Source: Pseudomonas sp. p1(2021b)
Lineage (GTDB): Bacteria > Pseudomonadota > Gammaproteobacteria > Pseudomonadales > Pseudomonadaceae
Assembly (NCBI RefSeq): GCF_020151015.1
Contig: NZ_CP083746.1
Span: 3,129,001 to 3,193,000 of the forward strand
Length of the DNA stretch: 64,000 bases
Direction of reading: 5' to 3'
Of the stretch, positions 41,122-50,545 are shown one piece after another. Numbering within the stretch: the first letter of the stretch is position 1; every line of letters begins with the position of its first letter. Made by a program: the position numbers and the translations under genes. A model generated the notes under the pieces. That model saw only the letters and a list, made by a program, of their open reading frames with translations, ran no database searches and was not told the DNA's origin.

Positions 41122-41152
41122 ATGCCTCCGGGCAACCCGTGCCCGGAGGCAT
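41122..41152. terminator. Hairpin between the haem protein and OsmC-YcaO genes
   Basis: A 13-base-pair perfect stem (41122-41134 with 41140-41152) has a five-base loop. It sits immediately after the stop of the minus-strand haem protein gene. No T tract follows, so termination may be partial or Rho-aided. Confidence 0.55.
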
Positions 41153-41159
41153 GCCGGGG

Positions 41160-42509
41160 TCATTCCAGCAACTGTTCCAGGCTCGGGTCGCGGATCACCC
41201 GCTGCATCGGCTGCGGCGCGGCATGGCCGGGCTTGGCCATCTTCAGCTTCATGCTCGCCACCTTGGCGCAGGCGTTGGAGCCGTCGGCATAGATGCCGCT
41301 CATGTCGCATTTCCATTGGTAGAAGTTCACCAGGCCGCCCGACATCTGCAGGCTATAGTCCGTGCTCTGGGTGCCCGCCGTGAACGGTACTCCGGCCGGG
41401 ATGTTCTGGAACCACTTCATCCAGTCATCCGAGCCCACCGCCGGCGGATTCGCCTGGAACAGCGGGTTCATGATCGCCACCTGGGGCGCCTCGGCGGTCA
41501 TGTGACAGCTCAGGCAGGAGCTGTTGGGGTTGTCCACCGGCCCGTTGAGCCGGCCGTTCCAGCCCAGGTGGGTCGGCGGCAACTCCTGGGTGTCGGCGTT
41601 GATTGCGGTCTGCTGCAGCGCGGGGTTGATCTTGGTGACGGTCGGCTCCGGGTTGGTGTGGTCATTGCTGGTGACCTGCGGGTCGTTGCCCCACATGATG
41701 CCCACCGGCACCAGGTTGTCCCAGCCGGCCTTGCCAGTCTTGGCGCCGTTGTACTGGAAGGTGCCGAACAGCCAGCCGGTGTCGCTCATGCGGGTATCGC
41801 GCACGGCGATGTCCATCTGGATCAGCGCCACCTCCTTCACCTGGCGGTTGGCGGACTGGAACGTCTCGGTGATATAGCCCTGCCACAGCACCGGGTTGGC
41901 CAGGAACGGCACCGTGCTGCGGTCGATGTCAGCGAACAGCGCCTTGCACACCACGGTGCCGTCGGCGAAGCTGTTGGGCTTGGAGGTGAAGCTCGGGTCA
42001 GGGTTCTGCGGGTCCTTCCAGACCTGGCCGAGGGTGTAGGCGCCGATGTCGTTGTAGATACCCACCGCGTAGGTCTGCCCGGTCGCGGTCTGCCCCGCCG
42101 CCAGTTGCCTGGCCTGGATCTGCGCTTCCTTGGTCAGGCCGTGGATGCCTTCGCGCCCCAGCGGCCCGTAGTGTTGCCAGGGCATGTGGTACCAGTTGCG
42201 CACCTTGTTGTTCTGCACGTACCAGTCGGCCTCGACGTTGCCTTCCAGGCAATAGACCTTCGCTGCATCCAAGTAGGCGCGCCAGGTCTCGAAGTTGTTG
42301 TCCGGTTTGGCCGGTAGCAGCTTGAAGAATGCTGGCAAGGTGCCCTGGGGTGGCGTGCTGGGGTAGCTCTGGCTGAGGGTGAAGGTCGGCCCCTTGTAGC
42401 TCTCGGGCGGTGCATAGCCATAGTCCGGGTAGGTGCCGGCCTGGGCCGCGACGTTGAACAGGGCGGCCGTCATGGCCAAGGCTGCAGGCTTTCCTTGGAA
42501 CGGGTTCAT
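41160..42509 (-). CDS. Exported monoheme cytochrome c-like protein
   Basis: A 449-residue exported protein with a signal peptide ending in NVAAQA near residue 24. It has a single CxxCH haem motif (CLSCHMTAE) at about residue 330. The long surrounding region, rich in Trp, Tyr and Pro (WYHMPWQHYGPLGREGIHG), does not look like an ordinary cytochrome domain, and I do not recognise the family. It may be a periplasmic oxidoreductase or haem-carrying structural protein. The ATG at 42509 has AAGGAGATCC upstream. The upstream neighbour is a TorF-like porin on the same strand. Confidence 0.75.
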   Translation of the reverse strand: MNPFQGKPAALAMTAALFNVAAQAGTYPDYGYAPPESYKGPTFTLSQSYPSTPPQGTLPAFFKLLPAKPDNNFETWRAYLDAAKVYCLEGNVEADWYVQNNKVRNWYHMPWQHYGPLGREGIHGLTKEAQIQARQLAAGQTATGQTYAVGIYNDIGAYTLGQVWKDPQNPDPSFTSKPNSFADGTVVCKALFADIDRSTVPFLANPVLWQGYITETFQSANRQVKEVALIQMDIAVRDTRMSDTGWLFGTFQYNGAKTGKAGWDNLVPVGIMWGNDPQVTSNDHTNPEPTVTKINPALQQTAINADTQELPPTHLGWNGRLNGPVDNPNSSCLSCHMTAEAPQVAIMNPLFQANPPAVGSDDWMKWFQNIPAGVPFTAGTQSTDYSLQMSGGLVNFYQWKCDMSGIYADGSNACAKVASMKLKMAKPGHAAPQPMQRVIRDPSLEQLLE

Positions 42510-42617
42510 CACGGATCTCCTTGATCGCACAAGCCGGGCATCGCTCGGGCCCTTGCCCACCAATGCGGGGCTTCCATCATTGTTGTTGGTGGGCCCTGGC
42601 GTAGGCCAAGGCCGGCT

Positions 42618-42740
42618 TCACGGCTGAGCTGGGTCGTGGGCCTCCTTGGCAGTGCCGCCGGGACGAACGCGACCGCCCCCCGCGACGAGAACGGGGGCGA
42701 CCAGAAGGGAAAGGCCATGAAGAGACGAGAAATGGCGCAT
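42618..42740 (-). CDS. Candidate 40-residue secreted peptide
   Basis: A short frame with a near-ideal ribosome site: CAGGAG five bases before the ATG at 42740. The predicted peptide has a basic start (MRHFSSLHG), a hydrophobic stretch (LSLLVAPVLVAGGG) and a polar tail, consistent with a tiny exported peptide or a leader. It lies 108 bases upstream of the haem protein gene on the same strand. With nothing to compare it to, coding status is uncertain. The rest of the 348-base gap (42510-42617 and 42741-42857) shows nothing further. Confidence 0.35.
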   Translation of the reverse strand: MRHFSSLHGLSLLVAPVLVAGGGRVRPGGTAKEAHDPAQP

Positions 42741-42857
42741 GTCGACTCCTGTCGATCATTGACCGTCTTCCTTGCTAACAGGTGTAGGCCATCCTGGGAA
42801 AAGTGCCATCCTTTTCACATCAAACTGTGAGCAGGATCGCAACCGACCGTGGCTACC

Positions 42858-43577
42858 TCAGAAGAAGCTGCGCTGCGCCTTGAGTGTCACCATACCTTCG
42901 CAATAGCTGTTGATGCCCGCATAGGCGTCGCAGCCGCCGCCGCGCAGGTCGGAGCTGCTGTAGATCAGGTTGAGGTCGATGCCCAGCCAGGGGCGCGAGA
43001 GCTCCAAGGACCAATCGTTGAACGTGTCGACATGGCTGCCGTCGCCAATGGTGAAAGGCGTGCCGAGGCGGTGATGGGCAAGCTTGACGGAGAGGTCGAC
43101 ATCGAACAGCGGCAACCGGCCGAAATCGGCGAACAACGTGCCGGTGCGGTTGCCGGGGTTGTCGCGCAGGGCGCCGCCGAAACGGCTGCCGAATACCGAA
43201 ATGCCGCCGTACAGCGCATAGCTGTCGCTGTCGGCGAGGTTCGGCTGGCTGTAGTGGATCAACCCGGCCTCCAGGCCCAGGCTGTCATCGAAGCGCCGCT
43301 TGTAGCCCAGGTAGCTGTCCAGGCGCAGGGTCGAGGTGGGAGTCAGGCCCACGCTGGGGGCGTACTGGCCGAAGTACCAGCCGCTGGGGTGGCTGAGGTC
43401 CAGGCCACCGTGGAAAGCACCGACGGCGCCGGGGGAGATCAGCCCCTGGGCCATGCTGCGTGAAGCGGTCGTGCCCAGCTTGAAGTCGAAGTCGCCCAGT
43501 TCGCGCTGGATCTGCTGGGCCAACAGCATGGGGCAGAAAAGCAGCGCCATGCTCGGCACCAGCCAGTGCCTGGTCAT
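42858..43577 (-). CDS. TorF-like outer membrane protein
   Basis: A 239-residue outer-membrane beta-barrel of the TorF putative porin family. The signal peptide (WLVPSMALLFCPMLLAQ) leads to FDFKLGTTASRSMAQGLISPGAVGAFHGGLDLSHPSGWYFGQYAPSV in pieces, the family N-terminus. Alternating strand patterns (YALYGGISVFGSRFGGALRDN) follow, and the C-terminus ends in RSFF, with the terminal Phe that directs barrel insertion. The ATG at 43577 has AGGA eight bases upstream; the in-frame GTG at 43583 is an alternative. Role unknown; no neighbouring transport genes. Confidence 0.88.
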   Translation of the reverse strand: MTRHWLVPSMALLFCPMLLAQQIQRELGDFDFKLGTTASRSMAQGLISPGAVGAFHGGLDLSHPSGWYFGQYAPSVGLTPTSTLRLDSYLGYKRRFDDSLGLEAGLIHYSQPNLADSDSYALYGGISVFGSRFGGALRDNPGNRTGTLFADFGRLPLFDVDLSVKLAHHRLGTPFTIGDGSHVDTFNDWSLELSRPWLGIDLNLIYSSSDLRGGGCDAYAGINSYCEGMVTLKAQRSFF

Positions 43578-43713
43578 GGTCACCGTCCTGGAGTGCCTGC
43601 TTTGAAGTGCAAGAGGATAACGGGGTTGGTTGCCTGGGGGAACCGTGGCCTTTTGGTCATGCCACGGTGTGTGTCATTCCCAGGGTTACAGATGCCTTAC
43701 CCATCTGCCTTGT

Positions 43714-44940
<1,227 letters not shown>

Positions 44941-44970
44941 GGCAAGCACCTCGGAGGAATGGTGCTGCGA

Positions 44971-45001
44971 ACCTTATCCTTAAAGTCAACTTCAAGGTCA
45001 A
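44971..45001 (-). promoter_or_regulatory. MerR-type promoter of the OYE gene
   Basis: On the minus strand the -35 element TTGACC (45001-44996) and the -10 element TAAGGT (44976-44971) are 19 bases apart, the long spacing MerR activators untwist. The spacer holds the dyad CTTGAAG-TTGA-CTTTAAG. The same dyad occurs at 45566-45596. Confidence 0.75.
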
Positions 45002-45078
45002 CAGGTGCTTTTCGAACCCAGCCCAAGCCCCTGTGAACACGAGCCTGACCTGCGATTGCAGGGGTAACGGGATTGCCG

Positions 45079-45546
45079 CTAACGCGGCACAGGGCCGCGC
45101 CTACGGTGGTCGGCGCTGGTGTCGGCTGTCTTGCCCGCCGCGATGTCCTGACGCAACCGACCCAGCACCCGTTGCGAGTTGTCTGCGCAGGCCATGCCGT
45201 CAGGCTTGCTTTCTATACCGTCGATCACCAGCAACAGTTGCTCTTTGTTACGGGCCAGGCGCTGTTGCAGTGCCTCGATTTCCTCGACCTTGCGCCTGAG
45301 ACCGGCGAGCAGCTCGTCGTGCGGCCAACCGTTGCCATCATCAGGCAGCAGATGGCGAATTTCCTCCAGCGAGAACCCCGCCGCCTGTGCGCAGGTGATC
45401 ATTTCCAGCACCCAGACGGCGTCTGCCGCGTAATCACGGTAACCATTGGCCTTGCGTGCGACCGACTGAATCAGGCCGCTAGCTTCGTAGAAGCGGATGC
45501 GAGAAGGTGCAAGACCGGTGATTTTGGCAAGCTCTCCTATTCTCAT
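45079..45546 (-). CDS. MerR-family regulator
   Basis: A 156-residue MerR regulator. The N-terminal winged helix-turn-helix is complete: MRIGELAKITGLAPSRIRFYEASGLI, then KANGYRDYAADAVWVLEMITCAQAAGFSLEEIRHLL. A coiled-coil dimerisation helix (LLAGLRRKVEEIEALQQRLARNKEQLLLVIDGI) follows. The only cysteines are at positions (Cys52 and near 118) that do not form a metal site, so an organic or redox effector is more likely. Candidate operators lie upstream of the OYE and alpha/beta hydrolase genes on either side. Confidence 0.9.
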   Translation of the reverse strand: MRIGELAKITGLAPSRIRFYEASGLIQSVARKANGYRDYAADAVWVLEMITCAQAAGFSLEEIRHLLPDDGNGWPHDELLAGLRRKVEEIEALQQRLARNKEQLLLVIDGIESKPDGMACADNSQRVLGRLRQDIAAGKTADTSADHRRRGPVPR

Positions 45547-45565
45547 GAGGCACCTTGAAAGTGGG

Positions 45566-45596
45566 TTGACCTTGAAGTGCACTTTAATCCTACAGT
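45566..45596 (+). promoter_or_regulatory. MerR-type promoter of the alpha/beta hydrolase gene
   Basis: TTGACC (45566-45571) and TACAGT (45591-45596) are 19 bases apart. The spacer holds a dyad centred on AAGTGCACTT that matches the one at 44971-45001. The site lies in the divergent region between merR and the hydrolase, so it may also control merR itself. Confidence 0.75.
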
Positions 45597-45663
45597 CACT
45601 CGGCGGCCAAGCCTCTTCACCGGCGGGGCGGTAGCCTGCACACCTCATCACAGGAGACGCGAA

Positions 45664-46494
45664 ATGGGATACGTCACAACGCAAGACGGTGTAGAGATCT
45701 TCTACAAGGACTGGGGCCCGCGCGATGCCCAGGTCATCCATTTCCATCACGGCTGGCCACTGAGTGCCGATGACTGGGACGCCCAGATGCTGTTCTTCCT
45801 CGCCCACGGCTACCGGGTGGTCGCCCATGACCGGCGCGGCCATGGGCGCTCCAGCCAGGTCTGGGACGGGCACGACATGGACCATTACGCCGATGACGTG
45901 GCGGCCGTGGTCCAGCACCTGGGCGTGCAGGGCGCGGTGCATGTGGGGCACTCCACGGGAGGCGGAGAAGTCATCCACTACCTGGCCCGGCATGCCGAGG
46001 ACCCGGTGGCCAAGGCGGTCATCATCGCAGCCGTCCCCCCCTTGATGGTGAAGACCACCAGCAACCCCGGCGGGCTGCCCAAGTCGGTGTTCGATGACTT
46101 CCAGGCTCAGGTTCAGGCCAACCGGGCGCAGTTCTACCATGACATCCCGTCAGGCCCGTTCTACGGCTACAACCGTCCGGGCGCGAAACCGTCCCAGGGC
46201 GTGATCCTGAACTGGTGGCGCCAGGGCATGATGGGCAGCGCCAAGGCGCATTACGACGGCATTGTCGCCTTCTCCCAGACCGACTTCACCGAAGCCCTGA
46301 AAAGCGTGACCGCCCAGGTGCTGGTGATGCACGGTGACGACGACCAGATCGTGCCCTATGAGAACTCGGGGCCGCTATCGGCCAAGCTGCTGCGCAATGG
46401 CACATTGAAAACCTACGCGGGGTTCCCCCACGGCATGCCGACAACCCATGCCGAGGTGATAAACGCCGACCTGCTGGCGTTCATCCGTAGCTAA
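45664..46494 (+). CDS. Alpha/beta hydrolase, non-haem chloroperoxidase type
   Basis: A 276-residue alpha/beta hydrolase. The nucleophile elbow is GHSTGGGEV, the oxyanion-hole motif is HHGWPLSADDWD, the catalytic Asp is in HGDDDQIVPYENS and the His in FPHGMPTTHAEV. The ending and the STGG elbow are those of cofactor-free haloperoxidases and esterases such as the chloroperoxidase F family, often induced by organic or oxidative stress. The ATG at 45664 has AGGAGACGCG upstream. It is divergent from merR and shares its operator pattern, so co-regulation with the OYE is likely. Confidence 0.93.
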   Translation: MGYVTTQDGVEIFYKDWGPRDAQVIHFHHGWPLSADDWDAQMLFFLAHGYRVVAHDRRGHGRSSQVWDGHDMDHYADDVAAVVQHLGVQGAVHVGHSTGGGEVIHYLARHAEDPVAKAVIIAAVPPLMVKTTSNPGGLPKSVFDDFQAQVQANRAQFYHDIPSGPFYGYNRPGAKPSQGVILNWWRQGMMGSAKAHYDGIVAFSQTDFTEALKSVTAQVLVMHGDDDQIVPYENSGPLSAKLLRNGTLKTYAGFPHGMPTTHAEVINADLLAFIRS

Positions 46495-46560
46495 GCGCTC
46501 GCAGCCATTGCGGGCCAAGCCCACAGCGATTTCGCAAGCCTTGAGAGCGGCGCAATCTCG

Positions 46561-46676
46561 GTGGGAGCTGGCGACAGCCTGCGATGGGCTGCAAAGCAGC
46601 CCCAAGCCCTCAAACGGTAGAGCCTTAGACTCAAGGGGCCGCTTTGCGGCCCATCGCAGGCTCCGCCAGCTCCCAC
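46561..46676. repeat. Long REP-type inverted pair
   Basis: A large imperfect inverted repeat between two converging genes: GTGGGAGCTGGCG plus GCGATGGGCTGCAAAGCAGCCCC (46561-46603) faces GGGGCCGCTTTGCGGCCC and GCCAGCTCCCAC (46635-46676). It is related to the REP pair after metH. Confidence 0.8.
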
Positions 46677-46703
46677 AGAGGGGCAGCGGCGCCAGGTTGG
46701 CCC

Positions 46704-48083
46704 TCAGTCCGGAACGGACGCCTGCAGCGCTGCAGACTTGGCCGCAGGCTGGCTGTTGACCATGCAATACAGCGCCCCTGCCAGGACCAGCCCCACCGCC
46801 CAGCTGATGTCCGCCCCCAGCCAGTTGGCGACGAAGCCGGTGTAGAACGACAGCTTCATGAACGGGATGGTGCCGATGATCGACACGGCGTACACCGCCA
46901 GCGTGCGGCGATTGAAGCGTCCGTAGCGCCCCTTGGCGTTGTACAGCTCACCGACTTCATACTGGCCGCGGCAGACCCAGTAGTAATCGGCCAGGTTGAT
47001 CGCACTCCATGGAATCAGCAGGTAGAGCTGGCCGATCAGGATGTCGGCGAAGAAGGTGTCGAACCGGTACTGGGTGGCGACGGCGATCAACGTCGCCGCG
47101 ACGGTCAGCACGGCCATGATCAGCGCCTTTGCCGACGACGTGACACGGCGCAGCTCGCCGAAGGCACCGAAGATCGTCACCGTCGACATGTAGGCGCTGT
47201 ACAGGCAGAGCACGTTGTACTGGATGACGCCCAGCGCAATCACGCCCAGCGCCAGCGGTGCCCAGGGCCCGAACAAGGTGGCGATGGCAGTGGCAGGGTC
47301 GTGGCCGAGCGCGGACGGGATGGCGACGGCCAGCAAGGCGCCCAGGGCCATCATGGCGAACGAGCCCAGCGCGCAGCCGCAATAGGTTGTCCAGAACGTG
47401 GTGCGGGTGTTCACGTTGGCCGGCAGGTAGCGCGAGTAGTCGGCTACGTAGGGGCCATACCCGAGCGTCCAGGAGGCCGCCTGTGCCACCACCAGGTTGA
47501 AGGCCGTCCAGGAGAAGCCGCTGCTGAGCGAGGTATTCACCGCGGCCTCGTCGGGGTGCAGCAGGATCAGCACCAGGGCACCACCGAACACCAGGGTGGA
47601 CAACAGGCTCATCCACGCGCCCAGGCGGTGGATCAACTCGTAGCCGATGAAGCCAATGACGAAGGTCAATACACCGACCAGGATGATCGCCTGGTCGTCG
47701 CTGATCGGCAGCAGCGCCTTCAGGGCGTCGCGCATGAGCACGCCGCTGGCGGCCAGGAACAGCACCGCCGCCGTGACCATCACCAACAATGGAATCGCCG
47801 CGCCATGCACGCCGAACTGCGCCCGGCTCTGAATCATCTGCGGCACACCCAGGTGAGGCCCCTGGGCGGAGTGCGCGGCCATGAAGATGGTGCCCACCAG
47901 GTTGCCGACCAGCAGGCCGAGCAACGTCCAGGCGAAGCTCAAGCCAGAGGCGATGCCCAAGGTGCCGACCATCAGGGCCGTCACCTGGAAATTGGAGCTG
48001 AACCAGATCGTGAACAGCCGCTTGGGTGAACCATAGCGTTCGGCGTGGGGGACGAACTCGATACTTCGCGTTTCCAGCTTCAC
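46704..48083 (-). CDS. NCS1 family nucleobase/cytosine permease
   Basis: A 459-residue inner-membrane symporter with about twelve helices, CodB-like. The N-terminus (LFTIWFSSNFQVTALMVGTLGIASGLSF) is the NCS1 signature, followed by GPHLGVPQMIQSRAQFGVHG. WTLGYGPYVADYSRYLPANV and PWSAINLADYYWVCRGQYEV, with the substrate-binding NLADYY, are also clear. Likely substrates are purines, pyrimidines or related heterocycles. It starts with GTG at 48083, with AGGAAACGCC upstream. It is divergent from the EthD-like gene, and no nucleobase enzyme lies next to it. Confidence 0.9.
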   Translation of the reverse strand: MKLETRSIEFVPHAERYGSPKRLFTIWFSSNFQVTALMVGTLGIASGLSFAWTLLGLLVGNLVGTIFMAAHSAQGPHLGVPQMIQSRAQFGVHGAAIPLLVMVTAAVLFLAASGVLMRDALKALLPISDDQAIILVGVLTFVIGFIGYELIHRLGAWMSLLSTLVFGGALVLILLHPDEAAVNTSLSSGFSWTAFNLVVAQAASWTLGYGPYVADYSRYLPANVNTRTTFWTTYCGCALGSFAMMALGALLAVAIPSALGHDPATAIATLFGPWAPLALGVIALGVIQYNVLCLYSAYMSTVTIFGAFGELRRVTSSAKALIMAVLTVAATLIAVATQYRFDTFFADILIGQLYLLIPWSAINLADYYWVCRGQYEVGELYNAKGRYGRFNRRTLAVYAVSIIGTIPFMKLSFYTGFVANWLGADISWAVGLVLAGALYCMVNSQPAAKSAALQASVPD

Positions 48084-48351
48084 GGGCGTTTCCTAATTGT
48101 TGTTATTCGGCGGATTATCAGCCGGGCAACCGAACGACAGTCGGCCTGACGACGAACACCTCATAGCTATCAACGACTTACCGGAGCAGTTCGTCGGCTT
48201 TACCGCCATGCGGCGGATCGTGCCGGCCCCGTTACTGATCCGAACGCAGCTTCACCGTCTAGTCCGTTCAGAGGATTCCCACGCCACATCGAAGGCCGAC
48301 CATGGCCCGCTCAAGGTCATTCCCGACCACCCCGTGTGTAAGGAGAACGTC

Positions 48352-49053
48352 GTGCAGAAAGTCATCTACCTGCTTTGGCAACCTGAGCAAGACACCTTCG
48401 AGTCGTTCGCCACCGCCCTGGCCGGCCCCCTCGCCGACCGCCTGCAGACCCTCGGCGCCCGACACCTGCAACTGAACCTCGCCGATGCCGACGTCAGCCC
48501 CGCCCAGGGCCTGCGCCAGGAACAGGCTGGCCCCCTGCCCCAGGCCGTGCTGAGCTTCTGGCTCGACACCGCCATCGCCGAATTCCGTCGCCCGTTCGAC
48601 GACATCCTGCAAGCCCGCTGTGCACGCATCGCCGGGTACCTGGTCTGCGAATCGGTGCCTATCCGCAACACCCGCTTCCCTGCCCACGCCGGCCAGCGCA
48701 CCCATGGATTCTCGCAACTGGCCTTCCTTCAGCGGCCAGCACGCCTGAGCCACGAGGCCTGGCTCGAGGTGTGGCAGAACCACCACACCCGGGTGGCCAT
48801 CGATACCCAGGACAACTTCGAATACGTGCAGAACCTGGTGGTGCAGGTGCTCACCCCCGGTGCCGCGCCGCTGGCGGCCATCGTCGAGGAATGCTTCCCG
48901 CCCGCCGCCATGAGCGACCCGCAGGCATTCTTCGATGCACCGGGCGATGCGGCGAAGTTCCAGCACAATCTCGCGGTGATGATGGACAGCTGCCAACGGT
49001 TCATCGACTTCGACCAGTTGGGCGTGCTGCCTACCAGCCAGTACCCACTGTAA
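48352..49053 (+). CDS. EthD-domain-like protein
   Basis: A 233-residue protein with a tandem ferredoxin-like (EthD/Dabb) plan. The first half begins KVIYLLWQPEQDTFESFATALAGPLADRL. The second half has HGFSQLAFLQRPARLSHEAWLEVWQNHHTRVAIDTQDNFEYVQNLVV, the typical EthD sequence LSHEAWLEVWQNHHT. EthD-fold proteins often accompany ring-degrading monooxygenases. The start is a GTG at 48352 with AGGAGAACGTC upstream; the open frame further upstream is rejected because it lacks a ribosome site. Divergent from the NCS1 permease; a link between the two is an inference. Confidence 0.78.
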   Translation: MQKVIYLLWQPEQDTFESFATALAGPLADRLQTLGARHLQLNLADADVSPAQGLRQEQAGPLPQAVLSFWLDTAIAEFRRPFDDILQARCARIAGYLVCESVPIRNTRFPAHAGQRTHGFSQLAFLQRPARLSHEAWLEVWQNHHTRVAIDTQDNFEYVQNLVVQVLTPGAAPLAAIVEECFPPAAMSDPQAFFDAPGDAAKFQHNLAVMMDSCQRFIDFDQLGVLPTSQYPL

Positions 49054-49095
49054 GAAGGAGGCCAAGGCAGTGCCCTGAGCAGCCGCTTCGGTGCG

Positions 49096-49971
49096 CTACC
49101 GTTTACGCCCGATCAGGGCCGCACCGGCGCATGCCAGGGCAATGGCGACGATACCCGACCATTGCACCAAGGTGAGAACCTCATCGAGGATCAACCAACC
49201 CGCGAGGGCCCCCGCCGCGGGCGAGGCGCTGAGCAACACGCCGAAGATGCTCGCCGGCAAATGCCGCATCGCGTACATGTCGAGCAAGAACGGCACGGTG
49301 CTCGACAGCAAGGCAACGCACAGGCCGATCAACAACACCCACGGCTCGAACAACTGGCTGCCGGCCTGGCTCACGCCAAGCGGCACCCCCAGCAACGCCC
49401 CAAACAGCATGCCGGAGGCAACGGCCTGGCGGCCATGGACAGCAACCTTGCTGCCCAGTACCACATACAACCCCCACGCCAAGGCTGCCGCCAGGGCATA
49501 TAGCAAGCCACGCGGGTCCAACCCATGGCTGTCCAGCCCCCACGGCAGCAACGTCAGGCCGACTGCCGACAGGCCGATCCAGAGCAAATCGATCTTGCGC
49601 CGGGAAGACAACAAGGCAGCTCCCAGCGGGCCGATGACTTCGATCGACACCGCGATCCCGACCGGAATGTAGAGGAAGGCCCGATAGATCAGGATGTTCA
49701 TCAGGCCCATCATCAGCCCATAGGCCACAAGCCGCGGCATGCTCGCCTGCCGCCAGATGCGCCATGGCCGCAACACCGCCAGCAGGATGACGGCCGACAA
49801 CCCCAGCCGAAGTGCCGCCACACCATCGGGGCCCACCATGGGGAACAGGGTCTTGGCCACGGCAGCGCCTGTCTGTACGGACACGAGCGCGGCCAGGGCG
49901 GCGCCGATGGGCGCGAAAGCGCGAGCGTCAGGTGAGTCCACGCAAATCTCCAGCACGTTTCGATGGGCCAT
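49096..49971 (-). CDS. EamA/RhtA-type exporter
   Basis: A 291-residue drug/metabolite superfamily transporter with ten hydrophobic segments in two EamA repeats, for example LAALVSVQTGAAVAKTLFPMVGPDGVAALRLGLSAVILL and SMPRLVAYGLMMGLMNILIYRAFLYIPVGIAVSIEVIGPLGAALL. The order matches RhtA, the threonine/homoserine exporter, and its Lrp-type neighbour supports an amino-acid role. The ATG at 49971 lacks a strong ribosome site; a GTG at 49941 is possible. Divergent from the lrp-like gene, which probably controls it. Confidence 0.88.
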   Translation of the reverse strand: MAHRNVLEICVDSPDARAFAPIGAALAALVSVQTGAAVAKTLFPMVGPDGVAALRLGLSAVILLAVLRPWRIWRQASMPRLVAYGLMMGLMNILIYRAFLYIPVGIAVSIEVIGPLGAALLSSRRKIDLLWIGLSAVGLTLLPWGLDSHGLDPRGLLYALAAALAWGLYVVLGSKVAVHGRQAVASGMLFGALLGVPLGVSQAGSQLFEPWVLLIGLCVALLSSTVPFLLDMYAMRHLPASIFGVLLSASPAAGALAGWLILDEVLTLVQWSGIVAIALACAGAALIGRKR

Positions 49972-50048
49972 TTTAGTGCTCGGCCTTTGATCGAATTGCT
50001 GTGAAAATAGCCGCTTGACGAGCCAATTGCTTTTTTTGGGCAGGACAC

Positions 50049-50525
50049 ATGAGCGACCTCACCAAGCGTCCGCTGGATGCTTTCGACCACGCAATACTCA
50101 AGATGCTCCAGCAGGACAACAAGACCTCGCAACGCGTCATCGCAGAGGCCATCGGCCTGTCCACCCCGGCCGTTCAACGCCGCGTCGCCCAGATGGAAGC
50201 CAGCGGGGTCATCCTCGCCAACACCGCCGTGCTCGGCCCGGAGGCGGTGGGCCAGCACCTGACCGCCATCGTCGAATCACGCCTGCGCGAAGACCGCTCG
50301 ATCGTAATGGACCGAGCCAAGCGTTACTTCGCAGGGGTGGACGAGGTGCAGCAGTGCTATTTCGTCAACGGCGGCGTGTCGTTCATCATCGTCATGGTCG
50401 CCCGCGACGTGGCGCACTTCGAAAAGCTGGTCAGGAAGCACTTCGCGGACAACGAAGATATCCTGACCTACCGGACACTCATCGTGCTCGACAAGGTGAA
50501 AGTGGGGTTGTCCGTTCCGATATGA
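50049..50525 (+). CDS. Lrp/AsnC-family regulator
   Basis: A 158-residue regulator. The N-terminal helix-turn-helix is LDAFDHAILKMLQQDNKTSQRVIAEAIGLSTPAVQRRVAQMEASGVI. The C-terminal RAM ligand domain has VQQCYFVNGGVSFIIVMVARDVAHFEKLVRKHF, where CYFVNGG replaces the commonest CHxVTGxxD motif. Amino acid effector likely. The ATG at 50049 follows GGCAGGACAC. It is divergent from the EamA exporter across 77 bases, probably its target. The acetyltransferase gene starts 20 bases beyond its stop. Confidence 0.93.
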   Translation: MSDLTKRPLDAFDHAILKMLQQDNKTSQRVIAEAIGLSTPAVQRRVAQMEASGVILANTAVLGPEAVGQHLTAIVESRLREDRSIVMDRAKRYFAGVDEVQQCYFVNGGVSFIIVMVARDVAHFEKLVRKHFADNEDILTYRTLIVLDKVKVGLSVPI

Positions 50526-50545
50526 ATACCAGGGAGAACATCAGC

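Noticed and set aside
42509..42718. 69-residue minus-strand frame upstream of the haem protein
   Set aside because: Arg/Pro-rich frame with no ribosome site; the 40-residue frame at 42740 has a better signal.
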